Notes: generated by a model from the letters alone, not told the origin. Numbered from the stretch's first letter, positions 1 through 9,850 are shown. The stretch: DNA of 40,164 nucleotides from Candidatus Polarisedimenticolia bacterium (GCA_035764505.1 DASTZC010000058.1:1-40164); one strand, 5' to 3'. Translations and numbers: made by a program.

Positions 1-56
1 GAGCGATTCCTGGCTCTGCGCACGGACGGAGTTTTCGTGTAGACTTCCGGCCCCGC

Positions 57-134
57 GTCCCCATCGTCTAGTCTGGCCTAGGACGCCGCCCTTTCAAGGC
101 GGCAACACGGGTTCAAATCCCGTTGGGGACGCCA
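57..134 (+). tRNA. tRNA-Glu (anticodon TTC)
   Basis: A complete cloverleaf is visible. The acceptor arm GTCCCCA pairs with TGGGGAC, followed by discriminator G and an encoded CCA at 132-134. The anticodon stem CCGCC/GGCGG closes the loop CTTTCAA, giving anticodon TTC, which reads GAA/GAG. The T-arm carries GGTTCAAATCC. A weak -10-like TAGACT lies at 40-45, but no good -35 is visible in the short upstream sequence. Confidence 0.96.
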
Positions 135-162
135 TACCTGCCGGACAAACGTCTCCCCCCGC

Positions 163-672
163 TCACTCGTCGAGCCGGAGATACTCCAGGGATTCCGCAG
201 ATACCTTGTTCCTCTGGGATCGGCATTTCGTCCGGTACTTCCGGCCGGAGGTGCTGCGGTACAGGATCTCATGCTCGACCGCCGGATAGTGGCCATCGGC
301 GGTCTTCGAGGCTCCTCCATAGACCTTTTTCACGTCCATGCGGCAGTGCAGGGTCTGCCCGGCAGGAATGGGAGGCAGGACGGCGCCGTGAAGTGCCGTT
401 CGCAAGGCGGCGCCTTTTCCATAGTTCCTGATCGTGAAGGATATGGCGTCCCCCACGTGCACGGGATCGAAAAAGGTCGCATCCTCTTCTGGCCGCGGTT
501 TCTCGATCGACAGGACGAGCAATGGGGCCATCGAGGCTTCCAGCTGGTCCTTGGCGATGCGCCGCAGCCGGATCGTTTCGTGCGTGTACTTGAGGACAAC
601 GATGGCCGCGGCAATGGTCGCGAGCGAGCTGATGGCCGCCCAACCAGGCCAAGTCCAGAATTGATCCAGCAT
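163..672 (-). CDS. Hypothetical membrane-anchored protein
   Basis: A protein of about 169 residues of unknown function. One hydrophobic segment near residues 12-28 (around SLATIAAAIVVLKY) is followed by a basic stretch and a soluble domain rich in beta-strand-like sequence. This suggests a single N-terminal membrane anchor. The start is ATG at 672; a GTG one codon upstream (675) is also possible, and AAGGAG lies 8-11 bases before them. It is divergent from the secreted protein gene at 830, with about 155 bases between. I recognise no catalytic motif. Coding status is supported by the good ribosome site and by the anchor-plus-domain architecture; competing frames here look like shadows. Confidence 0.65.
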   Translation of the reverse strand: MLDQFWTWPGWAAISSLATIAAAIVVLKYTHETIRLRRIAKDQLEASMAPLLVLSIEKPRPEEDATFFDPVHVGDAISFTIRNYGKGAALRTALHGAVLPPIPAGQTLHCRMDVKKVYGGASKTADGHYPAVEHEILYRSTSGRKYRTKCRSQRNKVSAESLEYLRLDE

Positions 673-782
673 CACCGATGCGCTCCTTCCGTCTCGTGGC
701 TGTCTCGCCGACCCTGGCCCGGGCTATGGTAACTCTCTTCGTCATCCGGCACGGCGATGAAAAAACGCACCCCTCATTGTTC

Positions 783-810
783 TTGACACCCGGCTCTTTC
801 GGGGTACTGT
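783..810 (+). promoter_or_regulatory. Sigma70-type promoter candidate for the gene at 830
   Basis: A perfect -35 TTGACA at 783-788 is followed by a 16-base spacer and TACTGT at 805-810. The -10 matches consensus at only three positions. It sits 20 bases before the start codon, immediately upstream of a strong AGGAGGG ribosome site. Confidence 0.45.
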
Positions 811-829
811 CCCACCAGGAGGGATGAAC

Positions 830-1312
830 ATGAGGAAATCAGCGCTGCTCCTTTTCCTGCTCGCGGGGGGTGTGTGCGCAGCCGAGAAGCCTGGATTGCC
901 GACTGCGGGAATCCCGGGGCTGGGCACCGGATTCTGTGTCGCCGTCAAGGGTGCCCCGAAGGGGTTTTGCACTCCCTTGAATCCCGCGGAGCTCGATCTC
1001 GATTACTTCAAGACGGTCGTCAGGAACGGAGTCAAAGCGGTCGCGACTGTTTCGCAAAGCCTGATTATCATGCAGGCCTCCGGCTCGTGCATTTTCCCCG
1101 AGCTCGGGGATGCGCCCGATCCCAAGGCAAGTTGCTCCTGCATCTGTGCGGGCGATTCCCAGGCGGCATCCCTCCAGGAGGGTCTGATCAACGAGTCCAC
1201 GAACAGCGGGAAGGGATCGTGCACCTACTGGGAAGTCTGTTACATCAAGGGATATCCCTCTGAAAAATATGAAGTCCCGGAATTGCCTCCGCCTCCATAC
1301 CAAGGACCGTAG
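830..1312 (+). CDS. Secreted cysteine-rich hypothetical protein
   Basis: About 160 residues. The N-terminus (MRKSALLLFLLAGG...) is a typical Sec signal peptide, with a likely cleavage near VCA|AEK. The mature part has eight cysteines, including a CSCIC cluster in its second half, and ends in a proline-rich tail. An even number of cysteines in an exported protein suggests disulfides. ATG 830 is preferred over ATG 824 because the AGGAGGG ribosome site (817-823) abuts 824 but lies six bases before 830. I do not recognise the family. It is transcribed alone from the promoter candidate at 783-810. Confidence 0.72.
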   Translation: MRKSALLLFLLAGGVCAAEKPGLPTAGIPGLGTGFCVAVKGAPKGFCTPLNPAELDLDYFKTVVRNGVKAVATVSQSLIIMQASGSCIFPELGDAPDPKASCSCICAGDSQAASLQEGLINESTNSGKGSCTYWEVCYIKGYPSEKYEVPELPPPPYQGP

Positions 1313-1456
1313 CAGAACTCCAGCTCGTTTCTTATATCTCCAGAGCGGCTTGCGGAGACGGGAAGTCCTCGCTTAATCTTCGGAGGGTTTGGTCTTCAGT
1401 AGAAACAGAGGCGCGCCTTTCCGAATGCGGCATGGAGCCACCTTCTCGGTGGATCG

Positions 1457-2170
1457 ATGGATTCGAACCCTCCGACTCCGACGCCGGGCGACTCGTTCGA
1501 GAGCTTTCCCCTCACACGCCCCGAGTACATCAGCGCCATGGTGCATTTCTACCGGGGGGAGATGTACCGCAGCCAGATCTGGCGCAGCCGGCTGGACACG
1601 ACGACCAACTGGGCGGTGGTCACGGCGGCTGGAATCGTCTCCTTCGCCTTCTCCTCGCCCGAGCACAGCGCCTTCACCATCATTCTCGGGACGATCCTGA
1701 TCACCAATTTCCTGGCCGTCGAGGCGCGGCGCTATCGTTACTTCTCCGTCTATCGAGCGCGCGTGCGGATGATCGAGGAGAACTTCTACCTGCCGCTCAT
1801 CCGGCGCAATCTGATGAGTCCTCTCGGGGACTGGGCCGATCGGGTGGCGCGGGACCTCGACTGTCCCACGTTCAAGACGACCTACCTCGAGGCCTTCCTG
1901 TTCCGGCTGCGCCGCAATTACATCGCGCTGTACTGGATCCTGTTTGTCGTCTGGCTGGTGAAGCTCTACATGCACCCCGTGCCGGCGGATTCGCTGCACG
2001 AGGTCTACGCCAGAATGGGGGCCGGCCGCATCTCGCCCGCCGTCGCTTTGAGCCTGGTGCTCCTTCTCTACGCGCTGTTCACCTTGCCGCTTTTCACCCA
2101 GACGGCCAAGCGTGCCGCCATGGACGAGATCCACGGCCTCGAAAGGGACATGGACCGCTGGACCTTCTGA
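1457..2170 (+). CDS. DUF2270 family integral membrane protein
   Basis: 237 residues. The segment MYRSQIWRSRLDTTTNWAVV is characteristic of DUF2270 proteins. Four hydrophobic segments are visible: two close together at roughly residues 52-90, one near 155-172, and one near 194-214 just before a charged C-terminus. The first 25 residues are Pro/Thr-rich and probably cytoplasmic. The family has no established function. The gene converges on the M16 peptidase genes, with 25 bases between the stop codons. ATG 1457 gives the family-length protein. Overlapping frames over the same interval lack the membrane-protein pattern and are rejected. Confidence 0.88.
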   Translation: MDSNPPTPTPGDSFESFPLTRPEYISAMVHFYRGEMYRSQIWRSRLDTTTNWAVVTAAGIVSFAFSSPEHSAFTIILGTILITNFLAVEARRYRYFSVYRARVRMIEENFYLPLIRRNLMSPLGDWADRVARDLDCPTFKTTYLEAFLFRLRRNYIALYWILFVVWLVKLYMHPVPADSLHEVYARMGAGRISPAVALSLVLLLYALFTLPLFTQTAKRAAMDEIHGLERDMDRWTF

Positions 2171-2195
2171 TCCATCCATGGCCCGCATTCGTTGG

Positions 2196-3637
2196 TCAGG
2201 TCTCGAAGAGCTCCTCGGGCGTGACCTTCCGGCTCTTCTCCCGGCTTACCTGCAGCGGAAATCTCTCGATCGCGCGGTCTTCCTGCAGGACCTCCGGGAG
2301 AGTGCCCTCGGTGTCGTAGGTGACGGACGTCGGCGCGCCGGCGAGCAGCGGGTCGAGAAAGGCGTCGGCATCCTGGGTCACTGCCGCCACGACCAGATCG
2401 GTGGCGCGCAGGTGGCGGCGCATCGCGGCATTCACCTCCTCGCAGGTCAGCTCCGGCAAGCGCCGCTGAATCGTCTCGAGGTAGTCGGCGATTCCGTAGA
2501 TCTTCGAGTCCTGCAGATAGCCGAGGCGCTGGTCCAGGCTCTGGGCCCAGAGCCGGCTGTAGGTCTTCAGGAACGACCGGGTCGCTTCGAAATCGGCCTC
2601 GGGAATTCCCTGGCGCAGCGTGCGGTCGAGGAAATAGAGGGCGCCGCGCAGGGCGAAAGGCGCGTTGCGGTGTGGCACGGGACGCAGCCAGATGGAAAAG
2701 TATTGACGGCGGCGCGGAATGTTGGTCACCGGGAAGGTGGACCCGCCTTCCTGGATGAAGTGCTCCAGGTAGGAGTAATCGCCGTAGTTCAGCCCGCGTT
2801 TTCCGCGCAGCTCGTTCATCAGGACGCCGTTGAAGGTGCGGTGCTCGCCCAGGCAGGAGTTGGCCACGAGCAGGGGAATCCAGTCTTCGTGCGCGCGGGT
2901 GAGTGAGGTCGCGAAGCCGATCGACAAGGCGGTGGCGATGCAGGGCTTTTCGACGGCGACAATTTCGATTCCCCGCGGAAGCCGGGGCTCGGAGACGGTC
3001 ACGCGCTCGGTGGACCGTGACGGCAATCCGGCCGCGAGCTCCTTCGCAAGATCCACGGCCAGCTGTTCCGGGTAACCTCCCGCAATCCCCAGATCGACGC
3101 TCTCCCGGGTGAAATGCGCCTTGAAATGAGCGATTACCTCATCCAGCTTCAGCGCCTTGAGCCCCTGGACCGTTCCGACGTTGGGCTTACCGTAAGGATG
3201 CGCTTCATAGAGGGCCGATTGCAGGACCGCCTTCCCGAGGGCCTCGTCGTCGTTGGCCCGCAGCTGCTTTTCCAGATAGTTGACCGCTTCGTCGCGCAGC
3301 CGAGCGAAATCGGCCGGATCGAAGCGGGGCCGCAGAAGGATGTCGCGCAGCAAGGGTACGAACCGTTGCAGGTGATCCCGGTGGCATTCCCCGAGAAGGA
3401 CCACCACCTCCTTGTCGGCCTGTGCGTCGATTCGCGCCGCCATCGGATAGAGCGCTTCGAGAAGCTCCGCATAGGTGAGCGAGCGCGTTCCTCCCTGCGC
3501 CAGCATGGCGGTGGTGAGATAGGTCATCCCCTCGCGGCCGCGGGGGTCGTCCACGGAGCCGGCGCGGAACAGGATCCGGAAGCTCACGATGGGAGAAAGA
3601 GAAGAAGGGAGAAGGGTCGTCGAGATGGGGGAGCCCA

Positions 3638-3638
<1 letters not shown>
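2196..3638 (-). CDS. M16 family peptidase, non-catalytic partner subunit
   Basis: 480 residues with the M16 (insulinase-like) fold but no HxxEH zinc motif. The equivalent region reads REGMTYLTTAMLAQGG. The Arg/Tyr-bearing segment typical of the non-catalytic partner is present (ELRGKRGLNYGDYSYLEHF). In two-subunit bacterial M16 proteases such a partner contributes substrate-binding residues while its neighbour supplies the zinc site. The start codon overlaps the upstream stop by one base (TGATG at 3640-3636 on the minus strand), so translation is probably coupled and the two products made together. No signal peptide is visible, so a periplasmic site cannot be claimed. Confidence 0.9.
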
Positions 3639-4927
<1,289 letters not shown>

Positions 4928-4943
4928 GGAAGGCTCCTCGAGG

Positions 4944-5948
4944 ATGCGCCGGGAGCGCGGCGCGGGCGAAAGCCCGCGAGGCGAGCGGCGTGATCTTAGC
5001 CGCCGTCGTCGGGGGCGTCAACGGGAGGATAAGAGGCAGTCTGGCGCCCCGATAAGCCGTCTAAAGGTTCCATCCGATTTCAGCCTTGAGCAGACCGTCG
5101 CTTCGCACGGCTGGTCCGGCGTCGAGCCCTTCCGGTGGGATAGGCGCCTGAAGCGGCTATCAAGAGCCGAGGAGCTGCCCGACGGGAGCCTTCATTATTT
5201 CGTGTTGGCACAGCCTGGAGGAAAGGGAAAACCCGTCCAGATACGCTGGCTGGCAGGCGGAGAGGCGGCGCGGCGGCCGGTTCTGCGCGCCAGGATCCGG
5301 CGGATGCTGAGCCTGGATGTCGATCTGCGTGGCTTCCACGCGCTTTGCCGGGGCGAGCCTCGAATCCGCTATGTGCCGCGGGCGGGAGCGGGGCGGTTCC
5401 TGCGCTGCGGCAACGTCTTCGAGGAAGTGTTCAAGGCAATTTGCGCCACCAATATCGCCTGGCGCCAGGCGGTCCTGGCGATGAACCGAATTGCCACGCT
5501 GGGGAACAGGGTTCCCGGGGTCGACGCGCGGGCTTTCCCTTCCGCTTCGGCGATCCTTCGGGTGAGCGAGGCGAAGCTGCGCGATGTATCGCGCCTTGGT
5601 TACCGGGTCCGGTTCCTACGGAGCTGGGCGCGGTGCGCCACGGAGGGGTCGGCGGAAATCGCCTTGATCGAGGCAGGTGCGCTCGATCGGGAGGCCATGC
5701 GCGCGTATCTTCTGTCTATCCCGGGCGTAGGAAAGGCAACCACCCGCTACCTGATGATGGTCTGGGGTGATGGGCGCGAGATCCCCGTGGACAGCTCGGT
5801 ATACCTCTACTTTCGCAAGAACCGCTTCGGGGGAAGGAATCCCAGCGAGAAGGAGATCCTTTCTCTCTATGAGCCTTTCGGGGAGTGGCAGGCCCATTCC
5901 TACTGGTTCGAGTTTCTGCCATGGGCCAGGAAGCACTACAAGCTGTAA
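4944..5948 (+). CDS. HhH-GPD superfamily DNA glycosylase (AlkA-like)
   Basis: A base-excision repair glycosylase. The helix-hairpin-helix is LLSIPGVGKATTRYL, and the catalytic Asp follows in IPVDSSVYLYF (residue about 283 from this start). The position occupied by a catalytic Lys in bifunctional Nth/OGG enzymes is Ala here, so a monofunctional alkyl-base enzyme is more likely. An AlkA-like N-terminal domain begins near 5070 (DFSLEQTVASHGW). The start is unsure: the only ATG reasonably close in frame is at 4944, which would add about 40 Arg-rich residues of dubious reality, and no in-frame GTG or TTG exists between it and the conserved domain. It is divergent from the M16 genes. Confidence 0.82.
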   Translation: MRRERGAGESPRGERRDLSRRRRGRQREDKRQSGAPISRLKVPSDFSLEQTVASHGWSGVEPFRWDRRLKRLSRAEELPDGSLHYFVLAQPGGKGKPVQIRWLAGGEAARRPVLRARIRRMLSLDVDLRGFHALCRGEPRIRYVPRAGAGRFLRCGNVFEEVFKAICATNIAWRQAVLAMNRIATLGNRVPGVDARAFPSASAILRVSEAKLRDVSRLGYRVRFLRSWARCATEGSAEIALIEAGALDREAMRAYLLSIPGVGKATTRYLMMVWGDGREIPVDSSVYLYFRKNRFGGRNPSEKEILSLYEPFGEWQAHSYWFEFLPWARKHYKL

Positions 5949-5966
5949 TAGGGATAGGTGAATAGA

Positions 5967-6063
5967 GGGGGTGTAGCAAGGGCCGCTGGGTAGGGAGGGA
6001 GAGGGGTCCTCCCCAATCAGGGGTTACCAGGTTATAGGTCCCTCGCCCGCTTGCCACACCCCC
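5967..6063. repeat. Imperfect inverted repeat, 14-base arms
   Basis: GGGGGTGTAGCAAG at 5967-5980 pairs with CTTGCCACACCCCC at 6050-6063, with one mismatch and 69 bases between. The enclosed part can fold further (GAGGGGTCCTCCCC). It starts 18 bases after the glycosylase stop codon, so it may be a 3' transcript structure, but there is no U-tract. Confidence 0.55.
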
Positions 6064-6233
6064 ACATCGAGACCGGCCGGGATCCGCGAGCGCTTTTGTC
6101 CTTGCTTCGGAGGTTCAGCCGCCCGCCACATAACTGTCACTTAAATACTCCGAGTCAGAGATGGCGTCAAGAGAATTCTTAAAAATTATTTGAAATCATA
6201 TTATGATGCAGGATGCCGTCGAAAGTCTTTGTA

Positions 6234-6273
6234 GACAAGCATTTCCATGCTGTTCTTCGATGAAATGCTTGTC
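6234..6273. repeat. Perfect 12-base inverted repeat (hairpin)
   Basis: GACAAGCATTTC at 6234-6245 and its exact reverse complement at 6262-6273 enclose a 16-base loop. On the minus strand it begins about 20 bases past the fabI stop, so it may define or protect the fabI transcript end. No run of T follows, so it is not a classical intrinsic terminator. Confidence 0.65.
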
Positions 6274-6293
6274 AGTCTTGGCAATTCCGGGAA

Positions 6294-7061
6294 TCAAGTA
6301 CCGGCAATATGATAACCGGCATCCACGAAAAGGATTTCCCCGGTAATACCCCTCGAATGGGGGCTCAGGAGGAAGGCGGCCGTATCCCCGACTTCGGACG
6401 CCTCGGTGTTGCGGCGCAGCGGGGACTTCTCGCGGTATTGTTCCAGGATGCTGGTGAATCCGGGAATGCCGCGTGCCGCCAGGGTGCTGATGGGCCCGGC
6501 TGAAATGCCATTGACCCGGATGTTGCGCGGCCCCAGATCGCTGGCCAGGTAGCGGATGCTCGCCTCCAGCGAAGCCTTGGCGACTCCCATCACGTTGTAG
6601 CGCGGAATGGCGCGCTCGCTCCCGAGATAGGTCAAGGCCAGGATGCTCCCTCCTTCAGGAGGGAAGAGTCCCAAGGCCCCGCGGGTCAACCCGACCAGCG
6701 AATAGCTGCTGATGTCGTGGGCCAGCAGGAAGCCGGCACGCGAGGTTTGGACGAACTCCCTCTCGAGGTCCTCGCGATTCGCGAAAGCGATGCAATGGAC
6801 CAGGAAATCGAGGCTGCCGAAATCGCGGCGCACCGATTCGAAGAGCGCCTCGATCTGCGCGTCGTTGCTCACGTCGCAGGGATACACGGCGGAATCCGGG
6901 AGCGTGGCGGCAAGCTCGCGAACGTTTCCCTCCAGACGCTCGCCCTGGAAGGTGAAGGCGAGGCGCGCGCCTTCCCGCGAGGCCGATTGGGCGATGGCCC
7001 AGGCGATGCTGCGCTTGTTGGCGACGCCGAGGATGAGACCCTTGCGCTTTTCGAGCAGCAT
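6294..7061 (-). CDS. fabI: Enoyl-[acyl-carrier-protein] reductase (NADH), FabI
   Basis: 255 residues, the normal FabI length. It reduces trans-2-enoyl-ACP in the last step of each fatty-acid elongation cycle, in the cytoplasm. The N-terminal segment LILGVANKRSIAWAIA is the FabI cofactor loop. The catalytic triad pattern is Tyr145, Tyr155 and Lys162 (TYLGSE... RYNVMGVAK), matching the Tyr146/Tyr156/Lys163 arrangement of the E. coli enzyme. The C-terminus has the usual GITGEILFVDAGYHI. GAGGAGGAAGC precedes the ATG. A small CxxC protein gene lies 13 bases upstream on the same strand and probably shares the transcript. Triclosan-type inhibitors target this family; nothing here predicts altered sensitivity. 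Confidence 0.96.
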   Translation of the reverse strand: MLLEKRKGLILGVANKRSIAWAIAQSASREGARLAFTFQGERLEGNVRELAATLPDSAVYPCDVSNDAQIEALFESVRRDFGSLDFLVHCIAFANREDLEREFVQTSRAGFLLAHDISSYSLVGLTRGALGLFPPEGGSILALTYLGSERAIPRYNVMGVAKASLEASIRYLASDLGPRNIRVNGISAGPISTLAARGIPGFTSILEQYREKSPLRRNTEASEVGDTAAFLLSPHSRGITGEILFVDAGYHIAGT

Positions 7062-7074
7062 GCTTCCTCCTCTT

Positions 7075-7437
7075 TCAAGCCGGCGGCGGACCGGCCGGTG
7101 AGGGCGCGGCGACTTCCTCGACCTTGAAGAACTCCTTCTCGCCGATCCCCTCGTAGATCTTTCCCAGGACCTCCCACGCCATGACCGCCGCGATGCCCCC
7201 TTCCTTGACGAGGGCGGCCCACGTACGGCGCATCTCGTCCGGCTTCTCCTGAAAATCCGGCAGAGGTCGGGAATGGGGCGCCTGCCCTTTCCAGGGATCG
7301 CACTTGACCCGATGCACGACTTTGATCGAGGGAGCGCCCGGCTTGTCCTTGGTGGTGCACCAGACGACCAGCCCCTCGGAGAGATTCTCGATGTCGCGGT
7401 TGCAGGTCTGGCAGGGGATGATTTCCCGCACCTTCAT
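7075..7437 (-). CDS. Small CxxC-motif hypothetical protein
   Basis: 120 residues, function not recognised. It starts MKVREIIPCQTCNRDIENL, so a CxxC pair sits at residues 9-12. Further cysteines at about 27 and 46 could complete a small zinc site, but spacing alone does not prove it. The middle is basic and soluble, and the C-terminus ends in an Ala/Pro tail. There is no signal peptide or membrane segment. AAGGAG lies seven bases before the ATG on the minus strand. It precedes fabI by 13 bases, so the two are probably co-transcribed, although nothing in the sequence ties it to lipid synthesis. Confidence 0.68.
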   Translation of the reverse strand: MKVREIIPCQTCNRDIENLSEGLVVWCTTKDKPGAPSIKVVHRVKCDPWKGQAPHSRPLPDFQEKPDEMRRTWAALVKEGGIAAVMAWEVLGKIYEGIGEKEFFKVEEVAAPSPAGPPPA

Positions 7438-7519
7438 TGACGGCTCCTTCGTGATGGCCGGATGGTAGATGAGAGGTCGGTCGATTGCAAACGCCGCCTT
7501 GCGGTGCGCGGCGGCCCGG

Positions 7520-7549
7520 TTGACCGGGAAAATCGTGACTGTCTATAGT
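7520..7549 (+). promoter_or_regulatory. Sigma70-type promoter for the RlmD-like gene
   Basis: TTGACC (7520-7525), an 18-base spacer, then TATAGT (7544-7549). Each box has five of six consensus bases. It predicts a leader of roughly 90 bases before the ATG at 7644. Confidence 0.58.
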
Positions 7550-7643
7550 AGCGCCGCTTCCATCCTTGCGAGTCGGGAGAGTCGCATGATTGCACGCAGC
7601 TGTCAGATCTTCATCGCCGTCTGGCTTCTCGTCGTATTGAGCC

Positions 7644-8990
7644 ATGGCTGGGTCCGAGCCGGACGAAGGACCTGACGCCTCCGCCGCGCCGGTCGAGCTG
7701 ACGATTCAGTCGCTCGCCTTCGGGGGAGAGGCGATCGCCCGCGCTGGAGGCATGGTCGTCCTGGTGGACCGGGCGGTGCCCGGCGACCGCATCCTGGCGC
7801 GCATCACCCAGCGCTCCCGCCGCTTCGCCCGCGCCGCCCTGCTGGAGGTTCTTTCGGCCTCCCCCGACCGGGTGCCGGCGCCTTGCGTCCACTATCAGGC
7901 CTGCAACGGCTGCAGCTATCAGGAAGCCGCTCCGCCGCTCCAGCGCGAGGCCAAGCGCCGGCAGGTGGCGGATCTCCTGTCACGCATCGGCAAGGTCGAA
8001 TCGCCCAGGGTCTCCGAAATCCTCGCTTCGTCCCACGATTTCCACTACCGCCGGCGAATGAGCTACACCTTTCCACGCCAGCGGAGCGCCGGACCCGGAT
8101 TGCACCAGCGCCGGTCGCCCGAGAGGATCCTCGAAGTCCCTGACTGTCTCCTGCCCGAAGAACGCGTGCAGAAAGCTTATCGCCTCCTCCTGCCGGAGCT
8201 GTCCGCGCTTCCACCTTCAGACCATCCTGGTCGGCTGGAGCTGTACGCCGGGGATGCCGGTCCTCCGGTTGCGGTCCTTCGCGCGGCGGGACAGCCTCAT
8301 CCGCTGCTGCGCCGGCGCGCAGAGACCTGGGTCGAGAAGGAGGTTCTTCTGGGGACTGTATGGATCGCCACGACGGGGCGCTTGCGACGCCGCGGCGGGG
8401 GCGAAAAAATCACCCTTGCCGGCCAGGCGTCGATCCAGTCCTCCCTGGGGCGATTCCGGTTCAATGTTCCGGCGGGCAGCTTCTTCCAGGCCAATCCAAT
8501 GCTCGCGGCGCAAGTCTTCGAGCGGATGGCTCAAAAGCTACCGAGGAGCTGCGAGGAAGTTCTCGAGCTTTACGCCGGGGTCGGCGCCCTGTCGCTGTTT
8601 CTGTCGGGCCCAGGGCGGCGCATCCTGGCAGTGGAAGGGGATCCCGACGCGGTGCGAGCCGCGGAAGCCAATGCAACGGAGAACGGGTGCGGGGGGATCG
8701 AATGGCGGAACCTGGACGTGCGCCAGGCGCTGGAGGGAGCGATCGGAAACACCTTCGATGCCGTGGTGGCCGATCCACCACGCACCGGCCTTCCGCCCGG
8801 CTGCGCCGCAAAGCTGGCCGGTCTGGCGCGGCGCAAGATCCTCTATCTGTCGTGTAATCCGGCGACCATGGCCAGGGACCTGGCGGAGATTATGGCGGGA
8901 GGGGAATGGGAGCTGAAGGATGCGCTGCCTGCCGACTTCTTCCCGCATACCGCGGAAATCGAATGCCTGGTGGAGCTGCAGCGTCGCTGA
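7644..8990 (+). CDS. rlmD: 23S rRNA (uracil-C5)-methyltransferase, RlmD/TrmA family
   Basis: 448 residues. An N-terminal TRAM domain (about residues 15-72) is followed by a [4Fe-4S] cysteine set: Cys81, Cys87, Cys90 (CVHYQACNGC) and Cys168. The C-terminal Rossmann methyltransferase domain has the SAM motif VLELYAGVGALSLFL, the DPPRTGL motif, and the catalytic Cys404 in LYLSCNPATMARDL. Members methylate C5 of a specific uridine in 23S rRNA (U1939 for RlmD, U747 for RlmC) or tRNA. The cluster and length fit RlmD best, but the exact position is inferred. It converges on the DUF4388 gene, with seven bases between stops. Confidence 0.88.
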   Translation: MAGSEPDEGPDASAAPVELTIQSLAFGGEAIARAGGMVVLVDRAVPGDRILARITQRSRRFARAALLEVLSASPDRVPAPCVHYQACNGCSYQEAAPPLQREAKRRQVADLLSRIGKVESPRVSEILASSHDFHYRRRMSYTFPRQRSAGPGLHQRRSPERILEVPDCLLPEERVQKAYRLLLPELSALPPSDHPGRLELYAGDAGPPVAVLRAAGQPHPLLRRRAETWVEKEVLLGTVWIATTGRLRRRGGGEKITLAGQASIQSSLGRFRFNVPAGSFFQANPMLAAQVFERMAQKLPRSCEEVLELYAGVGALSLFLSGPGRRILAVEGDPDAVRAAEANATENGCGGIEWRNLDVRQALEGAIGNTFDAVVADPPRTGLPPGCAAKLAGLARRKILYLSCNPATMARDLAEIMAGGEWELKDALPADFFPHTAEIECLVELQRR

Positions 8991-8997
8991 GCGAACC

Positions 8998-9720
8998 TCA
9001 GACGCCGCGCTCGCGGATTTCCCCTGCCTGCATCGCCTCGTAAAGGGCCGAGTAGGTCTCGAATTCCCCCTGACCCGACAGCCGCGAGATTTCGGATACG
9101 GTGCGGATGCCATTCACCAGGGAGAGGACCTTGCGCTCTTCGGGAGAGGCGTCCTGGTCCCTGCCCGTCCCGGGGACCTTTCCGGGAACCGGCTCGAGGA
9201 GCATTCCGGTGTCGCGGATGCGGGTGGAGAACTTGTTCCATTCGTCGAGCCGGCGAATCCCTTCCATCACGATCTTGGTGGTGGGCAGGGCCAGGGTAAT
9301 CTTCTCGCGCGCCTCGATCGGCCCCTCGATGAACTCGAAATAGCCGCTGGTCCAGTGGAACAGCCCGTAGACGATATCCAGGACCTGGTTCTTTACCGCC
9401 CACCATAGCTGCTCGGTGGTCAGGTATCCCAGACGGACGAGCACCTTGCCGTGGCGCGTCTCGGGATCGATGCGGCGCGCCGATTCGGCGTTCTGCTCCT
9501 CGGTGATCAGGCCTCGCCGCACCAGGAAGCAGCCCAGGTTGTCGCGTACCGAATTGGAGCGGGCAAAGACCACCTCCCCTTGCTCCCAGAAGACGGAGCG
9601 CGAGTCGGCCCCTCGCGAGCAGCGCAGCACGCCGGTCTTCTTGGAGAGGTTGAGCAGGGAGACGATATCGGCCAGAGGGACAGAGCTCAAATCACCGGTC
9701 AGAACGGGCTTGCTGGACAT
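8998..9720 (-). CDS. DUF4388 domain protein
   Basis: 240 residues. The N-terminal part (LTGDLSSVPLADIVSLLNLSKKTGVLRC...) is a DUF4388 (PATAN-like) domain, seen in gliding, cell-polarity and signalling proteins of Deltaproteobacteria, Cyanobacteria and Acidobacteria. The central segment (FLVRRGLITEEQNAES... LVRLGYLTTEQLWWAV) resembles the repeat that often follows it. There is no transmembrane segment or catalytic motif, so a protein-interaction role is likely. It starts with ATG at 9720 after a G-rich stretch. It stands alone on its strand, and the upstream 290 bases carry promoters directed the other way. Confidence 0.85.
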   Translation of the reverse strand: MSSKPVLTGDLSSVPLADIVSLLNLSKKTGVLRCSRGADSRSVFWEQGEVVFARSNSVRDNLGCFLVRRGLITEEQNAESARRIDPETRHGKVLVRLGYLTTEQLWWAVKNQVLDIVYGLFHWTSGYFEFIEGPIEAREKITLALPTTKIVMEGIRRLDEWNKFSTRIRDTGMLLEPVPGKVPGTGRDQDASPEERKVLSLVNGIRTVSEISRLSGQGEFETYSALYEAMQAGEIRERGV

Positions 9721-9821
9721 ACGACCCCCCGGGAGGTGGGGGCATTCTAGGGAGGAGGCCCTGGGGTGTCAACGCTCCGGACGCTTGCGGCACTTATGCA
9801 GCGGGCGCGCCGGGGTTGTGC

Positions 9822-9850
9822 TTGACCCGTCCCGGATCTGCTCGTACTGT
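9822..9850 (+). promoter_or_regulatory. Upstream promoter candidate for the Cys-rich lipoprotein gene
   Basis: TTGACC (9822-9827), a 17-base spacer, TACTGT (9845-9850). The -10 is poor but identical to the -10 at 805-810 before the other Cys-rich secreted gene. Confidence 0.38.

Larger units (their letters stand above)
5949..6293. other. Gene-free gap with two inverted repeats and an AT-rich pocket
   Basis: 345 bases separate two converging genes. I see no plausible coding frame. The left part is G-rich on the plus strand and holds a long-range inverted repeat (5967-6063). The right part, about 6135-6250, is strikingly AT-rich for this genome and leads into a perfect 12-base inverted repeat (6234-6273). 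A TATTAT box at 6199-6204 has no good -35. Confidence 0.7.
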
